Source: Abditibacterium sp. | Lineage (GTDB): Bacteria; Armatimonadota; Abditibacteriia; Abditibacteriales; Abditibacteriaceae | Assembly: GCA_030448265.1 (NCBI GenBank) | Contig: JAUJNG010000010.1 | Coordinates: 67,133 to 131,132 of the forward strand | Direction: 5' to 3' | Length of the DNA stretch: 64,000 nt | In this document: piece by piece, positions 50,013 through 59,997 of the stretch | Layout of the letters: every line of letters begins with the position of its first letter | Position numbering within the stretch: the first letter of the stretch is position 1 | Program-made: the position numbers and the translations under genes | The notes under the pieces: generated by a model | Told to the model about the DNA's origin: nothing | What the model saw: the letters and a program-made list of their open reading frames with translations, nothing else | Database searches by the model: none

Positions 50013-50824
50013 GGTATCTTTTCCGAGTGAGTGTTAGGCGTATTTTTTGGCTTGTCTGAGGTTCCAGTGATGGATGAACCAGTGGAGTCGAGCCTGGAGC
50101 CAGTGGAGCGAGCGCGCAAACGCCAGAGATTTGCGAGTGAGGTAGGACACGCCCTGGCGCAAGGCGTTGTTGGTGCCTTCGACGGGTGAAGTCTCACCCC
50201 AGGTCTCAGGGTCACGCTTGAGGCAGCGAGCGTGCTGAAGAGGCGCCTTTTGCAAAAGCGACTGATAAACGCGATAGCCATCGGTGAACACCAGATCATC
50301 GCGCCAGGGCAGAGGCACCTGCTTCCACACCATCTCGGCGCTCTGGAGGTCACGCCTGCCGACAAAGAAGGCCAGCACCTGCAAGTTGCGCCGCGACAGC
50401 ACGATCCAGATCCACACTGCATTGCGCTTGGCCCACACGAAGCTCCACAACTCATCAAGGATCACCTCGTCATGGCCCTTATGGGGCATAAGCGTCTCGT
50501 CTAAAGCAGGCAAGGCTTCTACGTTTTTTTGAGCAGCTTATACACAGTGTTGGGCGAGACCTTAAACGTGCGGCAGATGCCGATCAGGGGCGTCTTCTCC
50601 AACAGCGCCCGCCCGATCATCTCCGCCTTTTCCTGGCTCAAAGAGCGCGACTTGGGAGAAGGTGTGAAGGCCCGACGGCACACGGTGCAATACAAGCGCT
50701 CGCTGCCCTGCTGGGTGCGGCCATGACGGCGAACCCGACTCGATTCCCCGCAGTGAGGGCACGACAAGGTGATGCTGACCATGATCTACAGATTACTCTT
50801 TCACACACGATTGGAAAAGATACC
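50013..50824 (-). mobile_element. IS1 family insertion sequence
   Basis: IR ggtatcttttcc / ggaaaagatacc; 9-bp TSD actttacgc at 50004-50012 and 50825-50833. Confidence 0.93.
50034..50782 (-). CDS. IS1 family transposase (InsA 50782-50519, InsB 50513-50034)
   Basis: ITLSCPHCGESSRVRRHGRTQQGSERLYCTVCRRAFTP and LDELWSFVWAKRNAVWIWIVLSR...GYRVYQSLL...SPVEGTNNALRQGVSYLTRKSLAF. Confidence 0.9.
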
Positions 50825-50835
50825 ACTTTACGCAG

Positions 50836-52458
50836 CTAAGGCAATTTATATTTTCGATTATTCTTCAAAAAAGTTCTAACGTCCTCTACGGTGGCCCGCC
50901 AATCGGAGTTTTCGTCCATGTTTTGCAAAAAGCTGAACGGCTCTTTGGCTTCCAGAACCAACTTCTTGTCCTTCAACACAAGGTTCGAGCCAACGGTTTC
51001 CAGAATTAGTCGTTGTTCGTCAGGCGTGCCCTCTGTAAAACGGGATGAGGCTACGGAAGCGAACTTCAGCACCCGCTCGACCAGTTCGAACCAACAGTCG
51101 CCGTTATACTCGTTATCGCCCCGCCGCTCGTTGAGTTCTTCCCGTTCCCGCATCAACTCAATCCGTTTGCTCTCAAATTGCGAGTCATCAATCAAGGCCC
51201 GCAATCGTAGCTCAAGTAGCGCGTCCAATCGCTTTTGCACGCCCGTATAAGCCGCCTCAACCGAGCGCAGCACGACCTCTCGATCTTGCGCGTCGCGTTC
51301 TCCTGTTTCCCGCACATATTTGAGTGCCCAGTCCAAGAAGCCGTCCGGCAGTTGCAGAGTCGCCAAGAACTCCTCGATTTGGCGCTCCAACTCCTTCACT
51401 TCGATATGCGGTTGCGCGCAGTGGCCGCGCTTTTTGGTGCAGTGGTAGTAGGTGTAAAGCACTTCGCGCCCCGTGCTGAAATAGCGCTTGCGCCGCTCCT
51501 CTGCCGTAATCATGCAGCCGCACTCGCCGCAGCGCATCATCCCGGTGAACGCGAAGTGGCGCTTCGCTTTGGGTCGTGGTCGCCCGTTGCGGCCCAGCAG
51601 TTTCTGCACGTGTTCGAACTCCTGCTGCGTGATCATGGGCGTGTGGCTGCCCTTATAGAGTTGCCCGTTGAACTCGAACCATCCGGTATAGAAAGGGTTG
51701 GTGAAGAGCCGGTAGATCCCGGGGTGAGAAAGCGGCCTGTCGCCCGAATGCCGACGAAGCGGCGTCCTCAACCCCCACTCCTCGCTGGCGATACGCAGGA
51801 TCTTGGGAGGCGTATAAGCGCCGGTCAGCATCAAGTCCCACATCTGGCGCACGAGGTCGAATCTGTCAGGGTCAGGCTGGATAGTGCGCGCGCCTTTGCC
51901 CAGCCCCATGTCGTTGCGGTAGCCCATCGGTGCAACGCCGGGTCGCCAACCCATCTCCAACTTGGCGCGTTGGCCGCGCTGCACGTCTTTAGAGAGCTTG
52001 TCAACGAAATACTTGCTCTGGCCGAAGATGATGCCAAGCATCCACTTCCCTTCAGGCGTGTTCTCGAAGGTATATTGCGCGAACTTGAGATCATAGAGTT
52101 TGGCGAGATCGAGGTCGTAGATGATGCGCCCGCCGTCAACCGAGTTGCGCGCCAGGCGGTCGGGATGCCACGAGATGATGCCCTGCGCTTCTCCTTTAGC
52201 AATGCGCTCCAGCATGGCGTCGAAGAGCGGGCGGCCTGGCGTTTTGGCGCTCTTGGCCTCTTCAATGGTTTCTACGATGTCCAGGTGGCCGTAGAGCCGG
52301 AGCAGTTCGCGCTTTTGCGACTCGATGGACAACACCTGACGGTCGTCCGGTTCGCTGCTTTTGCGCACATAGAGGAAGTAGCGCCACGCGGTGGAAGAGG
52401 TGGCGATTGGTAAGGCGACAGAGGCAGAAGTGGAAGAGAAGCTGATTCGGGAAGACAC
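50836..52458 (-). CDS. Large serine recombinase
   Basis: YFLYVRKSSEPDDRQVLSIESQ...GIISWHPDRLARNSVDGG; recombinase domain; zinc ribbon MRCGECGCMITAEERRK...YHCTKKRGHCAQPHI. Confidence 0.95.
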   Translation of the reverse strand: MSSRISFSSTSASVALPIATSSTAWRYFLYVRKSSEPDDRQVLSIESQKRELLRLYGHLDIVETIEEAKSAKTPGRPLFDAMLERIAKGEAQGIISWHPDRLARNSVDGGRIIYDLDLAKLYDLKFAQYTFENTPEGKWMLGIIFGQSKYFVDKLSKDVQRGQRAKLEMGWRPGVAPMGYRNDMGLGKGARTIQPDPDRFDLVRQMWDLMLTGAYTPPKILRIASEEWGLRTPLRRHSGDRPLSHPGIYRLFTNPFYTGWFEFNGQLYKGSHTPMITQQEFEHVQKLLGRNGRPRPKAKRHFAFTGMMRCGECGCMITAEERRKRYFSTGREVLYTYYHCTKKRGHCAQPHIEVKELERQIEEFLATLQLPDGFLDWALKYVRETGERDAQDREVVLRSVEAAYTGVQKRLDALLELRLRALIDDSQFESKRIELMREREELNERRGDNEYNGDCWFELVERVLKFASVASSRFTEGTPDEQRLILETVGSNLVLKDKKLVLEAKEPFSFLQNMDENSDWRATVEDVRTFLKNNRKYKLP

Positions 52459-52484
52459 AGCATCTTGGATTAACGATTTTATGC

Positions 52485-52700
52485 TTAACCTTCTTCATGT
52501 TCTCGCTCGGCTATACGCTCAGTTTCGTCAGAATCGGTCGAGGCCTGAGTGCAAGAGGGCGGAGTTTGAACGATCATTCTCACCATGGTGAAGAGTTGAT
52601 GGGCGTGCTGTGTTGCGTCCTCGCGCGAAAGCTCGGTGCCGTAATGTTGCTTCCAGAGAGTTTGGAAGTCGTCAATGGCGTGTGGGGGAAGAAGGCTCAT
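52485..52700 (-). CDS. Small protein upstream of the large serine recombinase
   Basis: IDDFQTLWKQHYGTELSREDATQHAHQLFTMVRMI; same strand, 27 bp upstream. Confidence 0.5.
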   Translation of the reverse strand: MSLLPPHAIDDFQTLWKQHYGTELSREDATQHAHQLFTMVRMIVQTPPSCTQASTDSDETERIAEREHEEG

Positions 52701-52874
52701 GCCCCAACTTTGCCGAATTCCACTTCGAGTTACGAACAGCGTTGCACGCGCGCTGATATGTCATTATTACAGCGTCATAGTGACCGGATAGTTTTCATTT
52801 GTCAACCGTTAGCTAAAACACGGAGAAGCTCAAGAACCAAACTGGTTTTCTCTAAGATCGTTTGGTTGCTTTTC

Positions 52875-53540
52875 TCAGTTAACCTTAAGCAATAGATAAA
52901 CAGCGAGCACGATGGCACCACCAAACCCTAGGAAGGCTGCCGCCAACAGCCCTCCTACCGCTCTCGAAACGCGTGTGTATTTCACCGCCGCAACAGCAGA
53001 GTTAGCCCAAACCTGCTGAGTTAGCTCGCGCACCGCTCGATTCGGTTGAGCCAGTGAGCGCTGTATGGTGTCATGAAACTCCTTGGATGTTGGAAATCTC
53101 TTTTCGATATCCATGAAGAAGACCAACGAACTGGAGTCTTCGGATGAATCAACCTCTTCAATAGCATCCGAATCTCTGGCTTGGTTCTGGCGCTTTTTCA
53201 CGGGCAACTTGAGTTGAGGCATAAGGCTCAGAAGGGCGTAAGCTGCGGAATAGGACGCGGTTATCACAATAGCCGTGATCCATAGCAAGGCGACTCGTGA
53301 GTTGAGGACTTCTGGACGGGAACCGACGAGCACAGACACTAAAGCTCCAACTATCACTCCATCCGTTGCAAGAACCGCAGCCGCTTTCGCATCCGAAAAC
53401 CTGACCCACTCATTTAGATTGGAAAAGGTTTGCCACATGAAGTCGAGCGCCCCCTCTGATGAGGCTGGCTCGCTGAGAGGATTGTCTGTAGGTGGCTCCG
53501 TCTCTCCTGCGAGGTGATTTTCTGGTTCTATAGATGCCAT
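52875..53540 (-). CDS. Pycsar effector PycTM (DUF5706-like membrane protein)
   Basis: SNLNEWVRFSDAKAAAVLATDGVIVGALVSVLVG; TM helices; partner cyclase overlaps (TAATG). Confidence 0.85.
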   Translation of the reverse strand: MASIEPENHLAGETEPPTDNPLSEPASSEGALDFMWQTFSNLNEWVRFSDAKAAAVLATDGVIVGALVSVLVGSRPEVLNSRVALLWITAIVITASYSAAYALLSLMPQLKLPVKKRQNQARDSDAIEEVDSSEDSSSLVFFMDIEKRFPTSKEFHDTIQRSLAQPNRAVRELTQQVWANSAVAAVKYTRVSRAVGGLLAAAFLGFGGAIVLAVYLLLKVN

Positions 53541-54484
53541 TAGAGTTCCTGAGCCGCAATAAACACGACACCACCGCCGTAGACCTTGCCGCTGTATTCC
53601 TTGATGCTTACGCTCTGCTCTTTCCACCAACCATTTTGGATTGAGGAGTCGTTTGGGTTCGATGCCTTGAAGCCGTCGTAAACCGCTTGAGTCATCAGGA
53701 TTGCTGGATACTCTGTAGCAGTGATCTTAGGCGACTTGAAGAAAGTGTAGAAGTGTTCGTCGTTATGCTTAAGAACTGGCGAGTAGGTTCCTTCCAGCTC
53801 GTCCAAGAAATCGTCATAACTTTCATCTAGCCAAAGTAGGTCATCTCTATGAGCGTAGTTGTATGCCACATGAACCTCCTTGCGTGTAGTGCTGAAAGAC
53901 TTGTTCGCTAAATCGGTGAGGCGAGAGGCGATGTTGGCTGGACGGCCAAGCCAGACTAAAGAACGATAAAATTCTGTCTCAGCGCCACGCCGTGTCTCTC
54001 CCGCTTTTGTAACCAGCATCTTGCCGTAGTCGATCCCAATCCCGCACTTGAACTCGCCGGAGAAGTTCTTGTCGATGATGTATCGCGAGATCGAGTTCAT
54101 CAAAATCGCGGTATTAACGGCATTGGTAAAGCAGTTCTCTTGATCGAACACGACCATCACCCGGTCGCCGATGATGTTACGCACATGGCCCCCGTAGTAT
54201 TTCGCCGCCTTAATCATGCTGCGCACGAACGCCGAATAAAGACGGGCTAACGTCCAGTGCTGCCTCTCGGAACTGATAGCCGCTGAGTTGCGAATGTCCA
54301 CATAGAGAACGCAACTTTCGAGTCGCCTGCACTTCTTCTTGCTTTCATCGAGGTTGTCGAACGTGACGAGCGAGTCGTCAAAACGCGGAACGGTTTTTGT
54401 ATCATAAACCTCGATCTCAAAAGAAGAATTGAGCACGGTTTTAACTGCGTCGTTCGTCTCTTTCAAAAAATCTTCAAGTGCCAT
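53540..54484 (-). CDS. Pycsar nucleotide cyclase PycC (class III cyclase domain)
   Basis: VLYVDIRNSAAISSERQHWTLARLYSAFVRSMIKAAKYYGGHVRNIIGDRVMVVFD; adjacent PycTM. Confidence 0.87.
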   Translation of the reverse strand: MALEDFLKETNDAVKTVLNSSFEIEVYDTKTVPRFDDSLVTFDNLDESKKKCRRLESCVLYVDIRNSAAISSERQHWTLARLYSAFVRSMIKAAKYYGGHVRNIIGDRVMVVFDQENCFTNAVNTAILMNSISRYIIDKNFSGEFKCGIGIDYGKMLVTKAGETRRGAETEFYRSLVWLGRPANIASRLTDLANKSFSTTRKEVHVAYNYAHRDDLLWLDESYDDFLDELEGTYSPVLKHNDEHFYTFFKSPKITATEYPAILMTQAVYDGFKASNPNDSSIQNGWWKEQSVSIKEYSGKVYGGGVVFIAAQEL

Positions 54485-54670
54485 GAGTTCTCTGTGAATG
54501 TGAGTGTCTGCTTTCCAACCTCCCCTATATTTTAGGTGTTTGCAAGCATCGGTAATTTGACGATCCAGGCTAATCATTCCTCCAACTCTGAAGAGGTGCC
54601 CGCATCGCCGTTGACATTCGGTTTTTGTTCGGGCTACTATAGCCCTGCTACTTCCCACTCTTCCTCTCCC

Positions 54671-54925
54671 ATGCAGCAGGCCGTCAACCAACCCGTTTCG
54701 ATGATTCTGGCAATCGACGCTCAGACGGGACAAGTGCGACCGGAACGGGTGAAGTGGGAAAACCGCATCTACTGCCTCACCAAATTCGGCTTCGTTCACA
54801 CCGAGCGACGCGGCCTCAAGAAGTTCCACATCTTCACCTTCTCGACCACTACGCTCGACATGTGCGTGGAACTCGACGCCGACAATCTGCAATGCACCTT
54901 GCTGACAGTTGATGACGGGATGTAA
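54671..54925 (+). CDS. Small hypothetical protein preceding DinB-like polymerase
   Basis: MILAIDAQTGQVRPERVKWENRIYCLTKFGFVHTERRGLKKFHIFTFSTTTLDMCVELD. Confidence 0.6.
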   Translation: MQQAVNQPVSMILAIDAQTGQVRPERVKWENRIYCLTKFGFVHTERRGLKKFHIFTFSTTTLDMCVELDADNLQCTLLTVDDGM

Positions 54926-54937
54926 AGCACCCCTGCG

Positions 54938-56281
54938 ATGCACCTGCCCCTCAACACCGCTCCGTCTTGGGTCATGCACATCGATATGAACGCCTGCTTC
55001 GCGCGCGCCGAGCAGCAGGCGTGGCCGAGGCAGCGAGGCAAACCATTAGCTGTAACGCCGGTGAACGTGCCCGGTGGCGCAACTATCAGTCCTTCCTACG
55101 AACTCAAGACTTTGGGCGTGAAGACCGGCATGCGCAACCGAGATGTCAAGTTGCTGGCGCCCGACGTGATCCTCAAGGAGAGCAATCCAGCGCTCTACCG
55201 CGAAGTGCATCGGCGCTTCTGCCGCATCTTCCGCGATTATTCGCCCGATGTTGATCCCAAATCTATTGATGAAGCGGTCATCGACTTTTCCGGCACACCC
55301 GCCCTGCGCGACAAGAGCATGGAAGAGATTGGATACGAGATTAAGGAGCGCGTCAAGGTTGAAATCGGCGAGTGGATGCTGTGCAACGTTGGCATCGGGC
55401 CGAACCGCTTCTTGGCTAAAGTCGCGGCGGGACTGCACAAGCCGGATGGCCTCGACCGCATTGACCACACCAACCTGCGTGAAGCTCTCGTTGGCCTCAA
55501 GCTCATCGACTTGCCCGGCATCAACGTGCGCTACCAGGCGCGGCTCTCCTTAGCTGGCATCGCCACGCCGTTGCAGTTCTTGGAAGCGGACGCGCATTTC
55601 CTCAAAACGCACGTATTCCAGTCGATTAACGGCCACTACTGGTATCAGCGACTGCGCGGCTATGAAGTAGATGATGCCGAACATGCACGCGGCGGCTACA
55701 CCAACTCGGTGCAACTGGCCCGGCCCGAAGCGCGGCGGGAGCGGTTGCGGCGCGTTCTCTACAAACTCAGCCACAAAGCCTCGACCCGAATGCGGCGTGA
55801 CGGCTACGGATGCCGCAGTATCGGCTTCGAGATGATTCTATCTGACGGCGAGAGCGTCAAACAGCACTTCACCCTGCATCAGCCGATCCTTGCTACGCGA
55901 GAAATCTTCCCTCTACTTAAAGAGCTACTTGACCAGCGTGAACAAGAACCGGTCAGGGTTCGAACTCAGCACGGAGGGAGAGAGTTTTGGCGCTATGAGA
56001 TGATGGTAACGCGGTCGGCGAGCCGCGTCGTGGTCTGGGTGGATAAGCTGGTAAAAGGCGCTGAACTGCAAGGTCAGCTACTGGATGACGAGCAAAGCCG
56101 GGCGCGTCGGCTTTCGCAGGCCGAAGACCTTATCAACTGGAAATACGGTCTTTACACCATCGGCTCGCCGCACCTACTTGGAATGAACGACATCGTGATG
56201 GATCGCATCCCGTTTGGGTCGCCGCAAGACTTGGAAGAACTTTACAGCCAAGAAACGCATCCCGTCGTTTCGCAGTGGTAA
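54938..56281 (+). CDS. Y-family DNA polymerase (DinB/Pol IV-like)
   Basis: WVMHIDMNACFARAEQQAWPRQRGKPLAV...DPKSIDEAVIDFSG...CNVGIGPNRFLAKVAAGLHKPDG. Confidence 0.93.
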   Translation: MHLPLNTAPSWVMHIDMNACFARAEQQAWPRQRGKPLAVTPVNVPGGATISPSYELKTLGVKTGMRNRDVKLLAPDVILKESNPALYREVHRRFCRIFRDYSPDVDPKSIDEAVIDFSGTPALRDKSMEEIGYEIKERVKVEIGEWMLCNVGIGPNRFLAKVAAGLHKPDGLDRIDHTNLREALVGLKLIDLPGINVRYQARLSLAGIATPLQFLEADAHFLKTHVFQSINGHYWYQRLRGYEVDDAEHARGGYTNSVQLARPEARRERLRRVLYKLSHKASTRMRRDGYGCRSIGFEMILSDGESVKQHFTLHQPILATREIFPLLKELLDQREQEPVRVRTQHGGREFWRYEMMVTRSASRVVVWVDKLVKGAELQGQLLDDEQSRARRLSQAEDLINWKYGLYTIGSPHLLGMNDIVMDRIPFGSPQDLEELYSQETHPVVSQW

Positions 56282-56363
56282 CACGGACCAAGGTGATGCA
56301 TGGTGTGTTGCGCGCACGCCCCCGTATCGGACACTTTGTCGCCTGCGGCTTTAGGATAAATAT

Positions 56364-56430
56364 GCCCGCTGACCCAAGGAGCACTCGTCCAACCGAGTTA
56401 TTTGATAGAGGGGTTAGCGGGCTTTTCTTT
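56364..56430 (+). terminator. Multi-hairpin terminator/attenuator-like structure
   Basis: GCCCGCTGACCC...GGGTTAGCGGGCTTTTCTTT enclosing ACTCGtccaacCGAGT. Confidence 0.6.
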
Positions 56431-56450
56431 CCATACCCAAGCCACACGCT

Positions 56451-57482
56451 ATGCCGTCGCACGAATCGCAAGCTGTCACGTCTCCCGCCCAGCTATCGCC
56501 GCACACAAACACTCCTCAGACGCAGGAACTCATACAGTCATCCTACACCCCAATTCCTAACGTGCTGCTTGATGAGGTCATGCCCACGTTGTCAGGTAGC
56601 GAGTGGCAATTGCTCTGCGTGATCCTCCGCCAAACACAGGGCTGGCATGACCCAGTCACGGGGCGGCGCAAAACGAGTGACTGGCTCTCCCATAAACAAC
56701 TCAAAGCGCGCACAGGTCGCGGTTCCGATGCCATCTGCCACGCCATCGAAAGCCTGGTTCGCAAGGGCCATATCAAGGTGAAAGACGAGAAAGGCACACT
56801 TCTATCTACTGCCCACGAAAGACGACGCAGCGGCAGCCGTCTTTTTTATGGGCTGGGTCTGGCGTTGCTCTCCCATTTCGAGCCGCCAGCTTCTTTTGCC
56901 TCAACTCCCGTTCGGGAAAGCCGAATCGGAAAAGCCGAAACAACAAAAGAAACCCCAACAAAAATACCTGGGAAAGCATTCGGGAAACCCCAAACCTCTT
57001 TTGTTTCTCACTCATCAAACGTCCCGCCTTTTAAAACCATAAAAAGTGAAGGATGCGGGTGTCTTTCTCGTTCACAAGCCAATCCGCAAATTACTGCACC
57101 CGCGACTCACGACAGGGTGCCGCCTTGCAAATATTCCAGAGAAGTGAGCCATATCGTCGCGGCCTACAAAGACCTGACACAAAATCAGCAGGCTCTAAAC
57201 GCCAGCTTCAGCACCTCGCTCAGCCAGGAATATGTCGAGCGTCTCGAAAAAGCTTTATCGCGTTATGGGGAAGAGCAACTTTTAACGTTGCTGAAGGCGT
57301 TCTTCCAAAGCGATTTCAGCTTGATGAAGCGCAACTCTTCCTTAGCCTCCTTTGTTGATTCGGTTCACATCCTCGCGGCCCGACGTCCTCAGAATCAGTT
57401 TGAAAAGTCACAGGCGCGTCCAGCCTTTGGGCGAGCCAACGTGCCCAAACGCAGGCCGCGCCGGATTTTTGGACCACCCTGA
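56451..57482 (+). CDS. Replication protein with phage O-like N-terminal domain
   Basis: YTPIPNVLLDEVMPTLSGSEWQLLCVILRQTQGWHDPVTGRRKTSDWLSHKQLKARTGRGSDAICHAIESLVRKGHIKV. Confidence 0.75.
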   Translation: MPSHESQAVTSPAQLSPHTNTPQTQELIQSSYTPIPNVLLDEVMPTLSGSEWQLLCVILRQTQGWHDPVTGRRKTSDWLSHKQLKARTGRGSDAICHAIESLVRKGHIKVKDEKGTLLSTAHERRRSGSRLFYGLGLALLSHFEPPASFASTPVRESRIGKAETTKETPTKIPGKAFGKPQTSFVSHSSNVPPFKTIKSEGCGCLSRSQANPQITAPATHDRVPPCKYSREVSHIVAAYKDLTQNQQALNASFSTSLSQEYVERLEKALSRYGEEQLLTLLKAFFQSDFSLMKRNSSLASFVDSVHILAARRPQNQFEKSQARPAFGRANVPKRRPRRIFGPP

Positions 57483-57638
57483 GTGTTCCGATTGCTTCTT
57501 CAAGGTTTGGTAAGTGCTGCATAATCATCCCCCAACAGATCGTGGGCGATTTAATCTTGTGCGTTGAGTCGCATCACATAATATATAATTGTAGGAACCC
57601 ATTTTTGAGATCCAGTTTTCAGTAGCGAAGGATTTACC

Positions 57639-59978
57639 ATGTCTGATGTGTCGCCAGGAGTTTATTTTGCGTGGGATATTGCCGCGTGGGAAGCGTTGGA
57701 CGCGCGGCATGAGTTCATCGCGCCGGTTCATCTGTTCATGGGAATTTGCAGCCCCGACAAGGCTCAAGGCTGGGCGCAGGAGCGGCAGTCCAGTCTCTCC
57801 GACCAGGAAATTTCCACATTGCGCGCGGAAGTCGAAGTGTTGGCCTCGCTGTTCGGTGCTTTCGGCGTCGATCCGGTTTTCTTGCGCCGCGAGTTGCGCC
57901 GGCGCGTCGGGCAGGGCAGCTATGCCGGTGCCGCTCGGAGCCAGATCAGCCGTTCGCCGACCAGCAAGGCGGCTTTTGCGCGAGCGGATGAACTCGCGCA
58001 AAAATTCTCGTTCGTCTGGGTTGTGCATCTCCTCGCCGCGCTGCTCGAACCCGAAAGCGGGCCGGCCATTACCCTTTTGAAAGAGTGCGGCGTGAATGTT
58101 TCCGACTTACGCTCCGCCGCTCTGGAGGCGGTTGCCGCCGCTCTGGAGGCGGTTGCCGCGCCGCCGTCCGTGTTGGAACGTTTCGGCACAGACCTCACTC
58201 GTCTCGCTCGCAGTGGGAAAATTAGAGAATGCATCGGGCGCCGCGCTGAGATGTTGAGCATGGCGCGCACGCTGGCGCGCGACACCAAAAACAACCCTTT
58301 GCTCATTGGCGATGCCGGTGTCGGCAAGACGGCCATCGTTCACGGTTTGGCGTGGCGCATCACGCAGGACAAAAACCTGCATGGCAAGCGCATCATCGAG
58401 ATCCGCGCCGGTGATCTGGTCGCCGGCACCCGCTATCGCGGCGACTTCGAGGATCGCGTGCTGGCGATAGTGGATGAAGCCGCCGCCGATCCCAACGTCA
58501 TTCTGTTCATTGACGAAATCCACACCCTGCTGGGCGCGGGAGCCGCAGGCGGCGCTCTGGATGCCGCCAATATGCTCAAGCCCGCGCTCGCTCGCGGCGA
58601 ACTGCGCTGCATCGGCGCCACGACAGCGCAGGAATATCGCAAATACATCGAGAAAGACGCCGCGCTGGAGCGCCGCTTCGATCCGCTTTGGGTGGAGGAG
58701 CCGCCGCAGCACGAAGTTCTGCTCATGCTGGAGGAAGCCTACCGCTCGCGTTTTGAGCGAAGGCATAGAGTCAGCATCGGACACGGCGCATTGCAAGCCG
58801 CCGTCACGCTGTCGGCGCGCCATCTGCCTGACCGCCGCCTGCCCGACAAAGCCATTGACGTGCTGGAACAAGCGTGCGTGCTCGCCGCTCTGCCGGTTAT
58901 CACCGAAATTCCTGGCCAGCCTCTCGCCCCAGTGACTTATGAAACCGTTGCGAAGGTCGTGGCAGAGCGGGCGGGCATCCCCATGCCCCCCATGCCAGGA
59001 ATCTCACAAAGCGACGAGTGGAGCGAAAGTTTGAGAGCCATGCCGGAGAATCTCAAGGCTCGCGTGATCGGTCAGGACGAAGCCTGCGATGCCGTAGCGA
59101 GCGTGGTGCAACGGAGAATCATCATGAAGCGGGCGGGACGGCCCGTGGGCGCGCTGTTGTTCCTGGGGCCGACGGGCGTGGGCAAAACCGAGCTGGCCAA
59201 AGCGACGGCGGCGGCCTTAGCGCCCCTGTTCGGCAGTGAGAAACTTGTGCGCCTCGACATGAGCGAGTTCATGGAAAAGCACAACGTGGCGCGGCTCATC
59301 GGCTCGCCGCCTGGATACATCGGCTCCGACGAAGAAGGCCAGCTCACCGGCGCTTTACGCCGCACGCCGTCCTGCGTGGTGTTGCTGGATGAAATCGAAA
59401 AGGCGCATCCGGACGTGTTCAACCTGTTTTTGCAGGTTTTCGACGACGGGCGCTTGACCGATGCCCAGGGGCGCACGGTGAGCGCGGAAAATGCTTTGTT
59501 CATTTGCACTTCCAACGCGGTTCGCACCGCTCAGCCGGAGCGAAAAATAGGCTTGCCTCGCCCAGAAAGCAGGTTGGAACAAGATAAAGCGCGGCAAGAG
59601 TGGTTGTTCGCCCAACTCTGCCAGACGTTCCGTCCCGAATTCATCAATCGCTTCGATGAGATAGTGGTTTTCAAGGCGCTTGGCCCGCCGGAGATGCAGA
59701 AAATCGCGCGGCTCCGGCTGGACGATGTGGCGCGGCGTCTGCGCCAAAATCACAACATGGCCCTGCGCGTCAGCGATGCGGCCCTGACGGTGATCGGTGA
59801 AGCCGGCTATAACAGGAACTTCGGTGCGCGCGAGATGGGGCGCACCGTCGAGAGGCTGGTGGAAGACCCCATCGCGGGCAAGGTGCTGCGTGGCGAAGTG
59901 AGAAACGGGAATACTGTCACTCTGGATGCGGCGCAGGGGCAGTTGCAGTGGGAAGTTGACGAGGGCGATACGGTTTAG
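57639..59978 (+). CDS. ClpA/ClpB-like AAA+ ATPase with Clp N-like domain
   Basis: Walker A motifs [14 protein letters not shown] and [54 protein letters not shown]. Confidence 0.92.
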   Translation: MSDVSPGVYFAWDIAAWEALDARHEFIAPVHLFMGICSPDKAQGWAQERQSSLSDQEISTLRAEVEVLASLFGAFGVDPVFLRRELRRRVGQGSYAGAARSQISRSPTSKAAFARADELAQKFSFVWVVHLLAALLEPESGPAITLLKECGVNVSDLRSAALEAVAAALEAVAAPPSVLERFGTDLTRLARSGKIRECIGRRAEMLSMARTLARDTKNNPLLIGDAGVGKTAIVHGLAWRITQDKNLHGKRIIEIRAGDLVAGTRYRGDFEDRVLAIVDEAAADPNVILFIDEIHTLLGAGAAGGALDAANMLKPALARGELRCIGATTAQEYRKYIEKDAALERRFDPLWVEEPPQHEVLLMLEEAYRSRFERRHRVSIGHGALQAAVTLSARHLPDRRLPDKAIDVLEQACVLAALPVITEIPGQPLAPVTYETVAKVVAERAGIPMPPMPGISQSDEWSESLRAMPENLKARVIGQDEACDAVASVVQRRIIMKRAGRPVGALLFLGPTGVGKTELAKATAAALAPLFGSEKLVRLDMSEFMEKHNVARLIGSPPGYIGSDEEGQLTGALRRTPSCVVLLDEIEKAHPDVFNLFLQVFDDGRLTDAQGRTVSAENALFICTSNAVRTAQPERKIGLPRPESRLEQDKARQEWLFAQLCQTFRPEFINRFDEIVVFKALGPPEMQKIARLRLDDVARRLRQNHNMALRVSDAALTVIGEAGYNRNFGAREMGRTVERLVEDPIAGKVLRGEVRNGNTVTLDAAQGQLQWEVDEGDTV

Positions 59979-59997
59979 CCCTCGGCAGATTGCGCGG

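Noticed and set aside
51235-52413. 392-aa + strand ORF
   Set aside because: Fully antisense to the convincing large serine recombinase; shadow ORF with no recognisable domain
57639-59978. ClpV of a type VI secretion system
   Set aside because: No other T6SS genes visible; called ClpA/B-like only
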